64,000 nt of DNA from contig JAICWL010000003.1 of the NCBI GenBank assembly GCA_025934835.1, forward strand, positions 1 to 64,000. The letters run 5' to 3'. Made by a program: the position numbers and the translations under genes. The stretch comes from Fimbriimonadaceae bacterium (lineage in GTDB: Bacteria > Armatimonadota > Fimbriimonadia > Fimbriimonadales > Fimbriimonadaceae). Of the stretch, positions 36,801-44,771 are shown piece after piece. Numbering within the stretch: the first letter of the stretch is position 1; every line of letters starts with the position of its first letter. The notes below the pieces were generated by a model that had not been told where the DNA came from, made no database searches, and worked only from the letters and a program-made list of their open reading frames with translations.

Positions 36801-36933
36801 CGGCAGGGGTCACGACCGCGAGCGCGGAGGCTCGGAAGAAAGCGCGAGCGCACGGCCCGAGCCGTCGGGCACGCCAAGCGCCGAGTTCGAGGAGCTTGGG
36901 ATGAACGTTATGTTCCGAAAGCGAGACAGCTGA
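33826..36933 (+). CDS. GH42-like TIM-barrel protein with long basic tails
   Basis: 1,035 aa from ATG 33826 (MPRKKLDSPTPT), overlapping the previous gene by 19 bases. Residues 1 to about 200 are low-complexity, rich in Lys/Arg/Ala/Pro/Glu (EPKTKSRARTAKPKAE, RRSRRRRRKDQPEHD). From about 205 a beta-galactosidase-like (GH42 clan) barrel is recognisable: YPPILFFGSPSDERRAETVLDELKMAVEAGVHIHSF (in parts), HILGIHLERGEWFY, GFRDWARTRYSGDEVTLRASWFDGD, HLALGKLLRCQEVDFIAGPPSYRNREPGG and a later glutamine-amidotransferase-like trimerisation part. The C-terminus is again basic (RRRRRRRGRGHDRERGG). No signal peptide, so cytoplasmic. The enzyme's substrate and the role of the tails are unknown. TGATG overlaps with era downstream. 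Confidence 0.75.
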   Translation: MPRKKLDSPTPTLETPETEPAKTATRRTRAKTPEPTPAPVVEEPKTKSRARTAKPKAEPVADKEKAPRRAKAKSAVEPEKPELEYFGDVAVLFRSRAVGRVAASPSAEEAPVAAEPEQQYTWEADELPVPIWRPLKSNGRPAAVAEDAPNLAPRRSRRRRRKDQPEHDSVPARASIEEDFIEHEQPAARPQAQRGRAIPEPPSKPPIPIPDEAPQVVLREGIPTIVRDHRVYPPILFFGSPSDERRAETVLDELKMAVEAGVHIHSFLVDLDVEASAVDASVAFASYMLAQTVGADPESQVVFRIAFVAPRNWEDRYPDAKYVTSLGELAEPSVCDNRYWATATECLEKLVRQLRALPLRDHILGIHLERGEWFYTESQGYDTSRAALHGFRDWARTRYSGDEVTLRASWFDGDIRFDTIQIPPFEPEGAEGEKFVRSSRKQRRTVDYHLFLSDATVQRISDLAYSIKAASEGYFLVGCSYGYTFEWSHPSSGHLALGKLLRCQEVDFIAGPPSYRNREPGGTAPFPCPIDSFALNGKLYLSEEDFKTSLSVGHEPDDFNPIIRTPQALESVHWRGVGAALAHASGVEWMDLWGNGWLKTAGVWDRAGKVRDALIERMDSPLTAPEVAIFIDERALAYLVDSNAFSLLVQNVRESVLRAGVSAGFYLLSDLAHREKFPESKLYVFLNAWDIRPELRAAIKSRLQRDNKVLFWLYAAGLFDAGRDSLERAREVTGIALKPQPFYSKAGTTILNRRHPLSEAFPDRSLIGGTKLEPSYFAIPENATVLGEYSQTGLPSFVVREFREGPAETHWTSVFLGEPLVNPALIRALAVMAGAHVWNYQEDVTHVRQPFLTVHCSGAGPRAIALPSKFSAFNILTNTWAAVDSTNLRFTAVDGSSHMFMVGPKDELSHFLNRDTSGSLRLESLPPRELNVLQDNANFDVPIMRLDEWIGSADSDEVADEWFLRPPQIDDLDQPEASDSQERIGRRRRRRRGRGHDRERGGSEESASARPEPSGTPSAEFEELGMNVMFRKRDS

Positions 36934-37841
36934 TGGATGCTGGTGGCAAGGCCGCTTTTCGGGCCGGCTACGCCGCGCTCATCGGCAAGCCGAACGTCGG
37001 AAAGAGCACGCTCTTGAACGCCATGGTGGGCCAAAAGGTGTCCATCGTCAGCAACAAGCCGCAGACGACGCGCCGCAAGGTCGTTGGAGTCGCGAACGGC
37101 CCGGGTTATCAAATCGCGTTCATCGACACGCCGGGCGTGCATGAAGCCAAAACTCAGCTTGGCCGAGTGATGGTGGAACACGCGCGGATGGCGCTTGCCG
37201 AAATCGACGCGGTCATCGCCGTAGTCGATGGCGCGCACCACCCCGGAGACATCGATAAACAGATTGCCGCGATTATCGAAGCTTCGGCCGAAGGAACGCC
37301 CAGGATCCTCTGCATGAACAAAATGGATCTGCTCAAGGCTGAGGACGTGCAGCGGAACGTCGACGCCTACACCGCGCTCTTCGGAACGAACGACTACATG
37401 CTCACCGCGGCAACCCAGGGGGTCAACGTGGACCGGCTGCTTGGCATGATCGTCGACCTGATGCCCGAGGGCGAGCCGATGTTTGCCGAAGACGAATTCA
37501 CCGACCAATCCAGCCGCTTCATGGCCGGAGAAATGGTGCGCGAAAAGATACTCGAAGCTACGCGCCAGGAGGTGCCCCACTCGGTAGCGGTGATGGTGGA
37601 CTCTTGGACCGACTCACCGGAGCTCACGCACATCGGTGCAACTATCCTCGTCGAGAAAGCCAGCCAGCGAGGCATCCTCATCGGCAAGGGCGGACAGTTC
37701 TTGAAGAGCGTCGGCACCAAAGCTCGAACGGACATCGAGGCGATGCTTGGCAGAAGCGTCTTCCTAGAGCTTCACGTGAAGGTGCAGGAAGGCTGGCGCA
37801 TGAGCCCGCGCATCTTACATGAACTCGAGTACGGCGATTAG
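36933..37841 (+). CDS. era: GTPase Era
   Basis: Essential GTPase that binds the 3' end of 16S rRNA during 30S maturation. 302 aa. G1 GKPNVGKST (18-26), switch SNKPQTTRRKV, G3 DTPG, G4 NKMD, then the KH domain with GATILVEKASQRGILIGKGGQFLKSVG and a final VQEGWRMSPRIL. Complete and of standard length. The start ATG overlaps the stop of the GH42-like gene (TGATG). Confidence 0.97.
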   Translation: MDAGGKAAFRAGYAALIGKPNVGKSTLLNAMVGQKVSIVSNKPQTTRRKVVGVANGPGYQIAFIDTPGVHEAKTQLGRVMVEHARMALAEIDAVIAVVDGAHHPGDIDKQIAAIIEASAEGTPRILCMNKMDLLKAEDVQRNVDAYTALFGTNDYMLTAATQGVNVDRLLGMIVDLMPEGEPMFAEDEFTDQSSRFMAGEMVREKILEATRQEVPHSVAVMVDSWTDSPELTHIGATILVEKASQRGILIGKGGQFLKSVGTKARTDIEAMLGRSVFLELHVKVQEGWRMSPRILHELEYGD

Positions 37842-37844
37842 CCG

Positions 37845-38714
37845 CTACTGCCCTTTGGGGTCGAGTGCCGCGCGCAGACCGTCGCCGACGAAGTTCAGCG
37901 CGAAGATCGTGAGGCTCAAGATGATGCACGGCCAAAACAGAAGCATCGGGTAGGAATTCAAATTGCCTCGGGCCGCGTTGATCATGCCGCCCCAGCTTGG
38001 CGTAGGCGCCTGCACTCCGATCCCGAGGAAGCTCAGCGAGCTTTCCGCCAAAATGGTCCCAGCGACCTCGATCATGCTGACCGCGAGCAGGATATTCCAA
38101 AGTTGGGGCAGCACATGCCTTGTGACCAGATAGAAAGTCGATGCGCCGGTAGCCTTTGAAGCGATGACGTACTCGCGATCCTTCAAACTTGCCACATAGG
38201 TTTTCACCAACCGGGCTACGCTCGGCCATGCGGTGATCGATAGCGCGACGATGACCGGCACCAGCCCTGGTCCGATGACCCCGATGATGAGGATCGCCAG
38301 CAGAATGTCCGGGAACGCGAACATTCCGTCAGTCAGTCGCATCAACGGAACGGCCACCCACCGCGGGGCAAATTCACCCAGAACTCCCACAGTCACCCCA
38401 ACGCTAAGGCTGATGATCTGAACGAGGAAGCCCACGAACAGCGAGATTCTCGCGCCTGCGGCGAGGCGGGCCATGAGGTCGCGGCCGATGTCGTCGGTGC
38501 CGAGGACGTATTTACCGCCGGCGGATAGAAACGGCATCCCAACCGGGTCGTAGACCGAATCCAGCGGCTGACCGGGCGTCCGGAGCATCCAGCTACGGAC
38601 CAGCGGGCCGAAAATGGCGAACAGGACGATGGCGACCAGAAACAGGATTCCGAAGACCAGCAGTGGATCGAATTTGCGCCGCGGCCCACGCTCTTTCGTA
38701 GCCTTCGATCTCAA
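37845..38714 (-). CDS. peptide/nickel ABC transporter permease (DppC-like)
   Basis: Inner-membrane permease, 289 aa, of the oligopeptide/dipeptide/nickel family. N-terminal helix, GTDDIGRDLMARLAAGARISLFVGF (the DppC-type entry signature), and the EAA loop REYVIASKATGASTFYLVTRHVLPQ with SSLSFLGIGVQAPTPSWGGMI after it. Overlaps dppB by 4 bases. No ATPase or solute-binding gene is adjacent, so substrate cannot be assigned. Confidence 0.93.
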   Translation of the reverse strand: MRSKATKERGPRRKFDPLLVFGILFLVAIVLFAIFGPLVRSWMLRTPGQPLDSVYDPVGMPFLSAGGKYVLGTDDIGRDLMARLAAGARISLFVGFLVQIISLSVGVTVGVLGEFAPRWVAVPLMRLTDGMFAFPDILLAILIIGVIGPGLVPVIVALSITAWPSVARLVKTYVASLKDREYVIASKATGASTFYLVTRHVLPQLWNILLAVSMIEVAGTILAESSLSFLGIGVQAPTPSWGGMINAARGNLNSYPMLLFWPCIILSLTIFALNFVGDGLRAALDPKGQ

Positions 38715-39667
38715 ATCTGCGACTCCCGGATTCGCGGATCGAGGAGAGGCAGAATCAGGTCGACCACGGTGTTCAGCACAATAAACATCGCGCCGGTGAC
38801 GAACACGCAGGCCTGGATCACCGGCGTGTCGCCGCGCTGAATCGCCTCGATGGTTGTCTTTCCTACCCCAGGAATGCTGAAGGCGGTCTCGATGATGAAC
38901 GAGCCGGTGAGCAAGATTCCGAACGTCGTCCCAATCGCCGTGATGACCGGCAAGATCGCGTTCCGCAGCGCATGGCCGAAGATCAACCTGAGGGGCGGCA
39001 CGCCCTTAGCGACCGCCGTGCGGATGAACTCCTGTTGAAGCGTGTCGATCATGCTCGCGCGCGTGAGGCGGGTCAAGAGAGCCATCGGCCTCGCGGCAAG
39101 AATCAGCACGGGCAGCAGAAGCGAACGGAACATGCCGAAGCTCGCCAGGTCGGTGGGATTCCAGTCCACCGGCACCTGGTGGATCTTGAGGGCCACGAGG
39201 TAGACGAGCGTGGGAGCGAGCACGAAATTGGGCACGGTGACGCCCAGAGTCGACAAGGTGAGCACGGAGCGATCCGGGAATCCGTTTCGAAACACGGCCG
39301 CCAGCGTGCCGAGCCCGATTCCGACCGCAGCGGAAAGCAAGATCGCCAAGATCGAGATATTCAGCGTAAGCGGCAGCGTCCTCGCAAGCGTGTCGCGAAC
39401 CGGCTCGTGCGTTCCGTAGTAGCTCGAGCCGAATTCCCCATGGGCGGCGTTGGCCACAAACTCCACGTAGCGCACCGGCCATGGACGGTCGAGCCCCATT
39501 TGGTGACGAAGCTGCTGAACCTGCTGAGGCGTCGCCTTTTCGCCGGCGATCATTGTTGCTGCGTCGCCTTTGCTGAACGCCTGAGCGACGAAAATCACGA
39601 AGGAGATGAACAGTAGGCTGAGCAGTCCGAACAGCAGGCGTATAAGGATTGCTTTGGTCAGCCGCAC
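38711..39667 (-). CDS. peptide/nickel ABC transporter permease (DppB-like)
   Basis: 318 aa, GTG start 39667. DppB signature features: N-terminal helix with LLFISFVIFVAQAF, the periplasmic stretch ATPQQVQQLRHQMGLDRPWPVRYVEFV, RPMALLTRLTRASMIDTLQQEFIRTAVAKGVPP (EAA loop) and the ending NTVVDLILPLLDPRIR. First gene of the two-gene dppBC-type unit; TAGATT lies very close to the start codon. Confidence 0.93.
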   Translation of the reverse strand: MRLTKAILIRLLFGLLSLLFISFVIFVAQAFSKGDAATMIAGEKATPQQVQQLRHQMGLDRPWPVRYVEFVANAAHGEFGSSYYGTHEPVRDTLARTLPLTLNISILAILLSAAVGIGLGTLAAVFRNGFPDRSVLTLSTLGVTVPNFVLAPTLVYLVALKIHQVPVDWNPTDLASFGMFRSLLLPVLILAARPMALLTRLTRASMIDTLQQEFIRTAVAKGVPPLRLIFGHALRNAILPVITAIGTTFGILLTGSFIIETAFSIPGVGKTTIEAIQRGDTPVIQACVFVTGAMFIVLNTVVDLILPLLDPRIRESQI

Positions 39668-39689
39668 CGCAATCTAGTTTGGCACGACC

Positions 39690-40226
39690 TCAGCCGCCGA
39701 GAATCGTGGCGGAAGTGATGCGGTCGCCCCTTTCGATGCTTCGGACCACGTCCATGCCGGAAACTACCACGCCGAAGACAGTGTAGCGACCGTCGAGGAA
39801 CTTGTGCGGAGCGAGCAGGATGTAGAACTGGCTGTCACCGACTCCGTTCGCCATCGCCAGCCCAACTGCGCCCTCGACATGCGAGAATCCGCTGTCCTCG
39901 TACGGAATGCTTGCGCCGCTTCCGCCGTTGCCGGCCGCGTCGAGATTTGTCCGGCTGGCCGGATCGCCCACCTGAACCAGATAGGGCTTGGGCGACTTCT
40001 CGACACGGTGAAATCGCAGACCATCGTAAAACCCGCTCTTGACGAGCGAGATGATATGGCTAGTGGCCTTGGGCGCCGTCTTGGTATAAAGCCGAATCAC
40101 TACCGCGCCGCGGCCCGCGATTTCCAGCTTGAGATCGGTTTCACCCTGGCGCGAGCGAGCCGTTTGGGCAGTGGCCAAGGCGGCAATGCAGAGGAAGCAA
40201 AGGATTACAGTCAAATATCGCATCAT
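39690..40226 (-). CDS. secreted cyclophilin-type peptidyl-prolyl isomerase
   Basis: Proline cis-trans isomerase, 178 aa from ATG 40226 or 40223 (MMRYLTVILCFLCIAALATA, a Sec signal peptide), so extracytoplasmic. The track ORF extends 160 residues further upstream through the GYF gene and is not credible. Cyclophilin core: VVIRLYTKTAPKATSHIISLVKSGFYDGLRFHRVEKSP, YLVQVGDPAS, VGLAMANGVGDSQFYILLAPHKFLDGRYTVFGVV and IERGD near the end; catalytic Arg in FHR and the QFYI strand are present. Probably folds exported proteins. Confidence 0.93.
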   Translation of the reverse strand: MMRYLTVILCFLCIAALATAQTARSRQGETDLKLEIAGRGAVVIRLYTKTAPKATSHIISLVKSGFYDGLRFHRVEKSPKPYLVQVGDPASRTNLDAAGNGGSGASIPYEDSGFSHVEGAVGLAMANGVGDSQFYILLAPHKFLDGRYTVFGVVVSGMDVVRSIERGDRITSATILGG

Positions 40227-40294
40227 TCGATGTCCAAGCTTTAGACGTGCCGGCAGGTCGGCCTGCTGCGTCCAAGTGCGATAAACCTGTAAGG

Positions 40295-40816
40295 TCAATC
40301 GGTGAGATATCGTCCGTAGCCGTCCATTTTGACTCCGCCGGCCAGGATGATGATGCCGTCGATGACCGACCACAGCCACCCTACGCCGGCGCAAAACGAC
40401 AGCAGGAGCTGCAAAACCCCGATCGCCGAGTAGCCCAAATACATTCGGCCGACACCGGGAATGATGATCTGGAGGATGCCGCCGGCAGTGCGGCTCTTGT
40501 CGCTCTTGATCGACCCGAAAACCGGAAAGTAGGGATCGGTGCGAAGCAGCAGGTCGGGCTCCATGTTTCGCGGCGGCGCAGCGGATGCGAAAGGGCGTGG
40601 GGCGACGGGCGGTGGGGGAGGCGACGCGAACGGGTTCGATGAGCCGAAGCTCGGCTGCAGCTCCTTCGCCTGGCCGGCCGGCACCCAATCGGTCATGCCG
40701 GTTTTCCACACGAACGTGTCCTGCTGGATCACTCCGCCCTCGATCAGCTCGTCAAGCTGCTCGCGCGTTAGCGGCCCCAGTTGCCCATAGTGCCCGATGT
40801 AGTACCAGTCCGCCAC
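40295..40816 (-). CDS. GYF_2-TM2 domain membrane protein
   Basis: 173 aa from GTG 40816 (SD AGGGAA). An N-terminal GYF_2 domain (WYYIGHYGQLGPLTREQLDELIEGGVIQQDTFVWKTGMTDWVPAG, in parts) is joined by a Pro/Ala-rich linker (PFASPPPPPVAP) to a C-terminal TM2 domain: KSRTAGGILQIIIPGVGRMYLGYSAIGVLQLLLSF...GWLWSVIDGIIIL, two helices with the TM2 loop. GYF-type domains bind proline-rich peptides; TM2 proteins have no defined role. An adaptor-like membrane protein is the fair inference. Confidence 0.9.
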   Translation of the reverse strand: MADWYYIGHYGQLGPLTREQLDELIEGGVIQQDTFVWKTGMTDWVPAGQAKELQPSFGSSNPFASPPPPPVAPRPFASAAPPRNMEPDLLLRTDPYFPVFGSIKSDKSRTAGGILQIIIPGVGRMYLGYSAIGVLQLLLSFCAGVGWLWSVIDGIIILAGGVKMDGYGRYLTD

Positions 40817-40833
40817 AGTGTTCCCTATCAGAC

Positions 40834-40839
40834 TTTATA
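40834..40839 (-). promoter_or_regulatory. -10 hexamer for the GYF_2-TM2 gene (leadered)
   Basis: TATAAA in TTATAAAG, 17 nt before GTG 40816, with SD AGGGAA in between. A conventional leadered start, a useful contrast to the leaderless set. Confidence 0.4.
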
Positions 40840-40920
40840 ACCCGCTCTTGGCCACAACGCTCCATTGGAAGGGCGAATGGCCCACATTCCTCGTGTTTTG
40901 CGTCGGTTTTTCACTCGGCC

Positions 40921-42234
40921 CTAGCAAATCGGAAAGTGCGAGCACAGCTCGACGACCTCATTCCGCGTAGATTCGATCACCTCCGCGTTGTCGGGGTCGG
41001 CGGTCACGCGGCCGATCATTCTCGCGATCAGCGCCATCTCCGGCTCCCTCAGTCCTCGCGTCGTCACAGCCGGTGTGCCCAGCCTAATGCCGCTCGTGAT
41101 CAGCGGTGACTTGTCATCGAAAGGAACGGCGTTCTTGTTGCAGGTGATGTTCGCCTTATCCAGCGCGAGTTGTGCGGCTTTGCCCGTGATTCCCTTGGAC
41201 CGCAGGTCAACCAGCATCAAATGGTTGTCGGTGCCGCCCGATACGATATGGAACCCTTCGGCCCGCAGCGCCTCCGCCAGAGCCTTCGCGTTCGAGATCA
41301 CCTGCTTCGCGTAGTCGGCGAACGAAGGCTGCAGGTTTTCGCCGAAGCCGACGGCTTTCGCGGCGATCACGTGCATGAGCGGCCCTCCCTGGATTCCAGG
41401 AATAACCATCGTATCGAGGAGTTCCGACATCATCTTGGTGCGCCCGCTCTTGGGGGCGGTGATGCCGAACGGGTTTTCGAAGTCCTTGCCCATGAGGATC
41501 AGACCACCGCGCGGCCCTCGAAGCGTTTTGTGCGTCGTGGAAGTAACGACATGCGCATAGGGGATCGGCGAAGGCAAAAGCCCTTTGGCAATCAGTCCGG
41601 CCGGGTGCGCGATGTCCGCAAACAGGAATGCTCCGACCGAATCCGCTATCTGCCGAAATGCGGCGAAGTCGATCGCGCGCGAATAGGCGCTCGCCCCGAC
41701 GGTAATCATTTTCGGCCTTTCGAGCTTGGCGAGATCGGCGACCCGGTCGTAGTCCAGCAGCTCCGTCTTCGGGTCGATGCCGTACGGAACGAAGTTGTAA
41801 AGCTTCCCTGAGAAGTTCACTGGCGAGCCGTGCGTGAGATGCCCACCGTGCGAAAGGTCCATGCCCATCACCTTGTCGCCTGGCTGCAGAAACGTGAAGT
41901 ACACGGCCATATTGGCCTGGCTTCCGGAATGGGGCTGCACGTTCGCGTACTCCGCGCCGAAGAGCTGCTTGACGCGGTCCCGCGCGATGTTCTCGACCTC
42001 GTCGACGACCTCGCAGCCGCCATAGTAGCGCGCGCCCGGATAGCCTTCGGCGTACTTGTCGGTGAGCACCGTGGCCATGGCCTGCCTCACCGCCAAACTC
42101 GCGATGTTCTCGCTCGCGATCAGCTCGAGGTTGTGATTTTGCCGCTCCTCCTCACGCCTCGTAAGTGAATAAATCTCCGGGTCGGATTCGGAGAGCGGAA
42201 TGCGTTTCACGCCTATGGCGGGAGCGGAGGCCAT
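40921..42234 (-). CDS. glyA: serine hydroxymethyltransferase
   Basis: PLP enzyme interconverting serine + THF with glycine + methylene-THF. 437 aa from ATG 42234. Motifs: [45 protein letters not shown], the PLP lysine in [32 protein letters not shown], and [12 protein letters not shown] with the carboxylate-binding Arg. A short non-conserved N-terminal extension ([17 protein letters not shown]). CATAAT lies 5 nt upstream and there is no SD. Confidence 0.97.
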   Translation of the reverse strand: MASAPAIGVKRIPLSESDPEIYSLTRREEERQNHNLELIASENIASLAVRQAMATVLTDKYAEGYPGARYYGGCEVVDEVENIARDRVKQLFGAEYANVQPHSGSQANMAVYFTFLQPGDKVMGMDLSHGGHLTHGSPVNFSGKLYNFVPYGIDPKTELLDYDRVADLAKLERPKMITVGASAYSRAIDFAAFRQIADSVGAFLFADIAHPAGLIAKGLLPSPIPYAHVVTSTTHKTLRGPRGGLILMGKDFENPFGITAPKSGRTKMMSELLDTMVIPGIQGGPLMHVIAAKAVGFGENLQPSFADYAKQVISNAKALAEALRAEGFHIVSGGTDNHLMLVDLRSKGITGKAAQLALDKANITCNKNAVPFDDKSPLITSGIRLGTPAVTTRGLREPEMALIARMIGRVTADPDNAEVIESTRNEVVELCSHFPIC

Positions 42235-42239
42235 TGCTC

Positions 42240-42245
42240 ATTATG
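42240..42245 (-). promoter_or_regulatory. -10-like hexamer for glyA
   Basis: CATAAT, 5 nt GAGCA, ATG 42234; no SD. Confidence 0.5.
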
Positions 42246-42262
42246 CCCGTTCGCCCGGGTCG

Positions 42263-42880
42263 TCAGCGGGTCCGGTAAGGCTTCCCCAGCATGGCCCGCC
42301 ACCTCGCCCACTGGGCCTTAGTCAGGCTATGGCGCAGAACGTTGTCCTCCCGCTCGAGCGTAGCTTGAACGAGCCGGGTGCGCGCCTCTGGCTTGCCGGG
42401 CAGCGGAAACATGCCCGCTTCGATCGCCTTCATTTTGCTGCCGAGCGTGGCCCGTTGGGCGGCTGTGAGCCCGATAGCCTTGGCGTTTTGGGGCATGAGA
42501 GCAGCGCGGCCGCCGATGAACTGCAGCGTTATCTGGTGAAACCGCGCACGCTGCCTCTTGCTGAGCTTCGCGGTCGTGAGTGCCTCGATCGAACGCTGGG
42601 TGCGCGCGAACGCGCTCGCGTAGACGGCTCGGTTCGTCTGGTTCGAGTGGCCGCTGCGGAACGAATAGGGCATCAGCTTGATCGTGGACGAAACAATGAT
42701 CCTGTGGATCGATTCCCGTTGCGCTCGGGTCAGCCCGAGGTCCGCGGCGATCGGGGGAGACTCCAGCAGCACGGGCAGGTACTGCACGTCGGCCGGGGCC
42801 GATCCGCGCCAGAGCGTGAACTGGCAGAGCGCGCCGGTGGCAGCGCAAAGAACCAGAACGCAGATTACTAGTTTGCTCAT
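42263..42880 (-). CDS. secreted LTxxQ-motif (Spy/CpxP-like) protein
   Basis: 205 aa with a Sec signal peptide (MSKLVICVLVLCAATGALC). The mature part is helical and carries three LTxxQ-type motifs (LGLTRAQRESI, IGLTAAQRATL, LTKAQWARW), the hallmark of periplasmic Spy/CpxP-type chaperone-like proteins, though overall length and Arg content differ. The ATG overlaps the stop of the aspartase-like gene (ATGA), so translation is probably coupled. Function inferred only from motif. Confidence 0.7.
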   Translation of the reverse strand: MSKLVICVLVLCAATGALCQFTLWRGSAPADVQYLPVLLESPPIAADLGLTRAQRESIHRIIVSSTIKLMPYSFRSGHSNQTNRAVYASAFARTQRSIEALTTAKLSKRQRARFHQITLQFIGGRAALMPQNAKAIGLTAAQRATLGSKMKAIEAGMFPLPGKPEARTRLVQATLEREDNVLRHSLTKAQWARWRAMLGKPYRTR

Positions 42881-44277
42881 GACTTGCCCGGTATGCCCGG
42901 TTCCGTTAGGAGCGCGGGGTCCAACGCCTTGGAAAGCGTCGCTTCGTCCAACAGCCCTTTCTCGCGTACGACCTGCGGAATCGACTTCTTTTCCTTGAGG
43001 GCGGTCTTGACCACCTCCGCGGCCTGCTTATAGCCGATGTGCGGGTTCAGCGCGGTCGCGAGTGACGGCGACGTTTCCGCGTAGTGCCGACACGTTTCCT
43101 CGTTCGCCACGATACCGGTCACGCAGTTGGCCGTGAACGTCTCGAGAGTATTCGTGAGAATCTGCAAGGCGAACTGCGCCGCGAACGCCATTCCAGGCAT
43201 CATCACGTTCAATTCGAGCTGCCCGGCCTGAACGCAATAATCGATCGTCTGACACTGGCCAAGCACCTGGAACAGCACGATATTCAGGTTCTCCGCCATG
43301 CTCGGGTTCACCTTGCCGGGCATGATCGACGAGCCGGGCTGCACGGGCGGCAACACTATTTCGGCGAGGCCGGTGAGGGGCCCCGAAGTTAGCAGCCGCA
43401 GATCGTTCGAGATTCTTGTCAGCTCCAGGCAAAGGATGCGGAGCCCGCTTGCGAGCGCTTCCAACGGCAGATTGCTTTGCATCGCCTCGCGCATATCTGG
43501 CGAGTGCCGGAACCTCAAGCCTGTGTACGAGATCAGATGGTCGACAACTTTTTGCGCGTACGCTGGGTGGGTGTTCAGCCCGGTGCCCGCCGCGCTGCCC
43601 CCGATACCAAGCTCTTCGAGCTCGGAGGCGGCATATTCCAGCCAGCGCCTGCCTTTCCTCACGCTTGCGGCGTAAGCGGCGAACTCTTGCCCGAGCCGGA
43701 TCGGCACGGCATCCTGGAGGTGCGTCCGGGCGGATTTCAGGATTCCGTCGAACTCTCTGCCCTTCTGAGAAAGCGCCTCTGCCAAGCCGTCGACCGCATG
43801 AAACAGATCCTCGAGCATCAGCCGCGCCATTATGCGCATCGCGGTTGGAAACGTATCGTTCGTCGACTGGCCGTAGTTCGGATGGTCGTTGGGGTTCACG
43901 ATGCGATATTCGCCTTTGACGCCGCCCAAGATCTCTTCCGCTCGGTTGGCGAGCACCTCGTTCACGTTCATATTGAGGCTGGTGCCCGCGCCCATATGAA
44001 AAACGTCCACCGGAAATTGATCTCGGAGCCGCCCACCGAGCACCTCGTCGGCGGCTTGAATGATCGCGCGACCCACATTCGGATCCAGCAAGCCGAGGTC
44101 CGTGTTGGCTTGCGCCGCGGCTTTTTTGAGCAGCACGTAGGCGTCGATCATCTTCGGGTGCTCGCGCAAGCCCGAGATCCGGAAGAGCTTACGAGACCGC
44201 TCCGCCTGCGAGCCCCAATAAGCATCCGCCGGCACTTGCACATCGCCCAAGCTGTCCTTTTCGACGCGAAACTCCAT
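42877..44277 (-). CDS. aspartase/fumarase superfamily lyase, probably aspartate ammonia-lyase
   Basis: 466-aa homotetrameric lyase acting on aspartate or fumarate. Signature GSSIMPGKVNPSMAE (catalytic loop) is intact, as are MGAGTSLNMNVNEVLANRA, NDHPNYGQSTNDTFPTAMRI and RTHLQDAVPIRLGQEF. The GTGLNTHPAYAQKVVDHL and TANCVTGIVANEETCRHYAETSPSLATALNPHIGY segments read closer to AspA than to FumC, but fumarase activity cannot be excluded from sequence alone. TACACT lies 7 nt upstream of ATG 44277. Divergent from accB. Confidence 0.88.
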   Translation of the reverse strand: MEFRVEKDSLGDVQVPADAYWGSQAERSRKLFRISGLREHPKMIDAYVLLKKAAAQANTDLGLLDPNVGRAIIQAADEVLGGRLRDQFPVDVFHMGAGTSLNMNVNEVLANRAEEILGGVKGEYRIVNPNDHPNYGQSTNDTFPTAMRIMARLMLEDLFHAVDGLAEALSQKGREFDGILKSARTHLQDAVPIRLGQEFAAYAASVRKGRRWLEYAASELEELGIGGSAAGTGLNTHPAYAQKVVDHLISYTGLRFRHSPDMREAMQSNLPLEALASGLRILCLELTRISNDLRLLTSGPLTGLAEIVLPPVQPGSSIMPGKVNPSMAENLNIVLFQVLGQCQTIDYCVQAGQLELNVMMPGMAFAAQFALQILTNTLETFTANCVTGIVANEETCRHYAETSPSLATALNPHIGYKQAAEVVKTALKEKKSIPQVVREKGLLDEATLSKALDPALLTEPGIPGKS

Positions 44278-44284
44278 CGGACTC

Positions 44285-44290
44285 AGTGTA
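44285..44290 (-). promoter_or_regulatory. -10-like hexamer for the aspartase-like gene
   Basis: TACACT, 7 nt GAGTCCG, ATG 44277; no SD. Confidence 0.5.
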
Positions 44291-44318
44291 CCGAGAGCCG
44301 TATTTTGCGATGATCCTT

Positions 44319-44324
44319 CATAAT
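44319..44324 (+). promoter_or_regulatory. -10-like hexamer for accB
   Basis: CATAAT, 6 nt CCGCCT, GTG 44331. It lies downstream of the track's start and therefore argues for GTG 44331. Confidence 0.45.
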
Positions 44325-44330
44325 CCGCCT

Positions 44331-44771
44331 GTGGACAGATTGAAGCAGCGAATCGACGAGCTCGCGGCTCTGATGGACGAATTCAATCTCTCCGAGGCTC
44401 GAATGGAAACGGGCGAGCTCACCGTCGGGTTCCGGCGCAAGCGCGCACCGAGCGTCGAGCCTTCGGCCGAGGGCCACGAGGCCGAAGCCGAGCCGAACGA
44501 CACACAGGCGCCGGAGGCCGAAGCGGAAACCAATCACGGCACTCCGATTTCGAGCCCGATGACCGGGATTTACTATGCATCCCCGAGTCCGGGGTCCCCT
44601 CCGTTCGTCAAAGTCGGCGACGCCGTCGTCGCGGGCCAGGTCGTGGGCCTGATCGAGACCATGAAGGTTTTCAACGAGATCAATTCCCCATTGAGCGGCA
44701 CGGTAACGCGAGTCGTCGCAAGCAGTGGCGACATCGTGCAACCGGGCGATCCGCTGCTGTTCGTGGGTTAG
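44331..44771 (+). CDS. accB: biotin carboxyl carrier protein of acetyl-CoA carboxylase
   Basis: Carries biotin for fatty-acid synthesis. I start it at GTG 44331 (MDRLKQRIDELAALMDEFNLSEARME, 146 aa), which gives the standard AccB N-terminus; the track start 44286 and ATG 44310 add odd residues upstream of the -10 element. An acidic linker (about 42-70) leads to the biotinyl domain: ISSPMTGIYYASPSPGSPPFVKVGD and the biotin lysine K112 in IETMKVFNEI (Thr in place of the more usual Ala), then GDIVQPGDPLLFVG. accC is not adjacent. The stop overlaps that of convergent coaD by 4 bases. Confidence 0.93.
   Translation: MDRLKQRIDELAALMDEFNLSEARMETGELTVGFRRKRAPSVEPSAEGHEAEAEPNDTQAPEAEAETNHGTPISSPMTGIYYASPSPGSPPFVKVGDAVVAGQVVGLIETMKVFNEINSPLSGTVTRVVASSGDIVQPGDPLLFVG

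Noticed and set aside
44286-44771. fumC as the name of the lyase next to accB
   Set aside because: Diagnostic segments resemble AspA more than FumC; activity left open rather than asserted.
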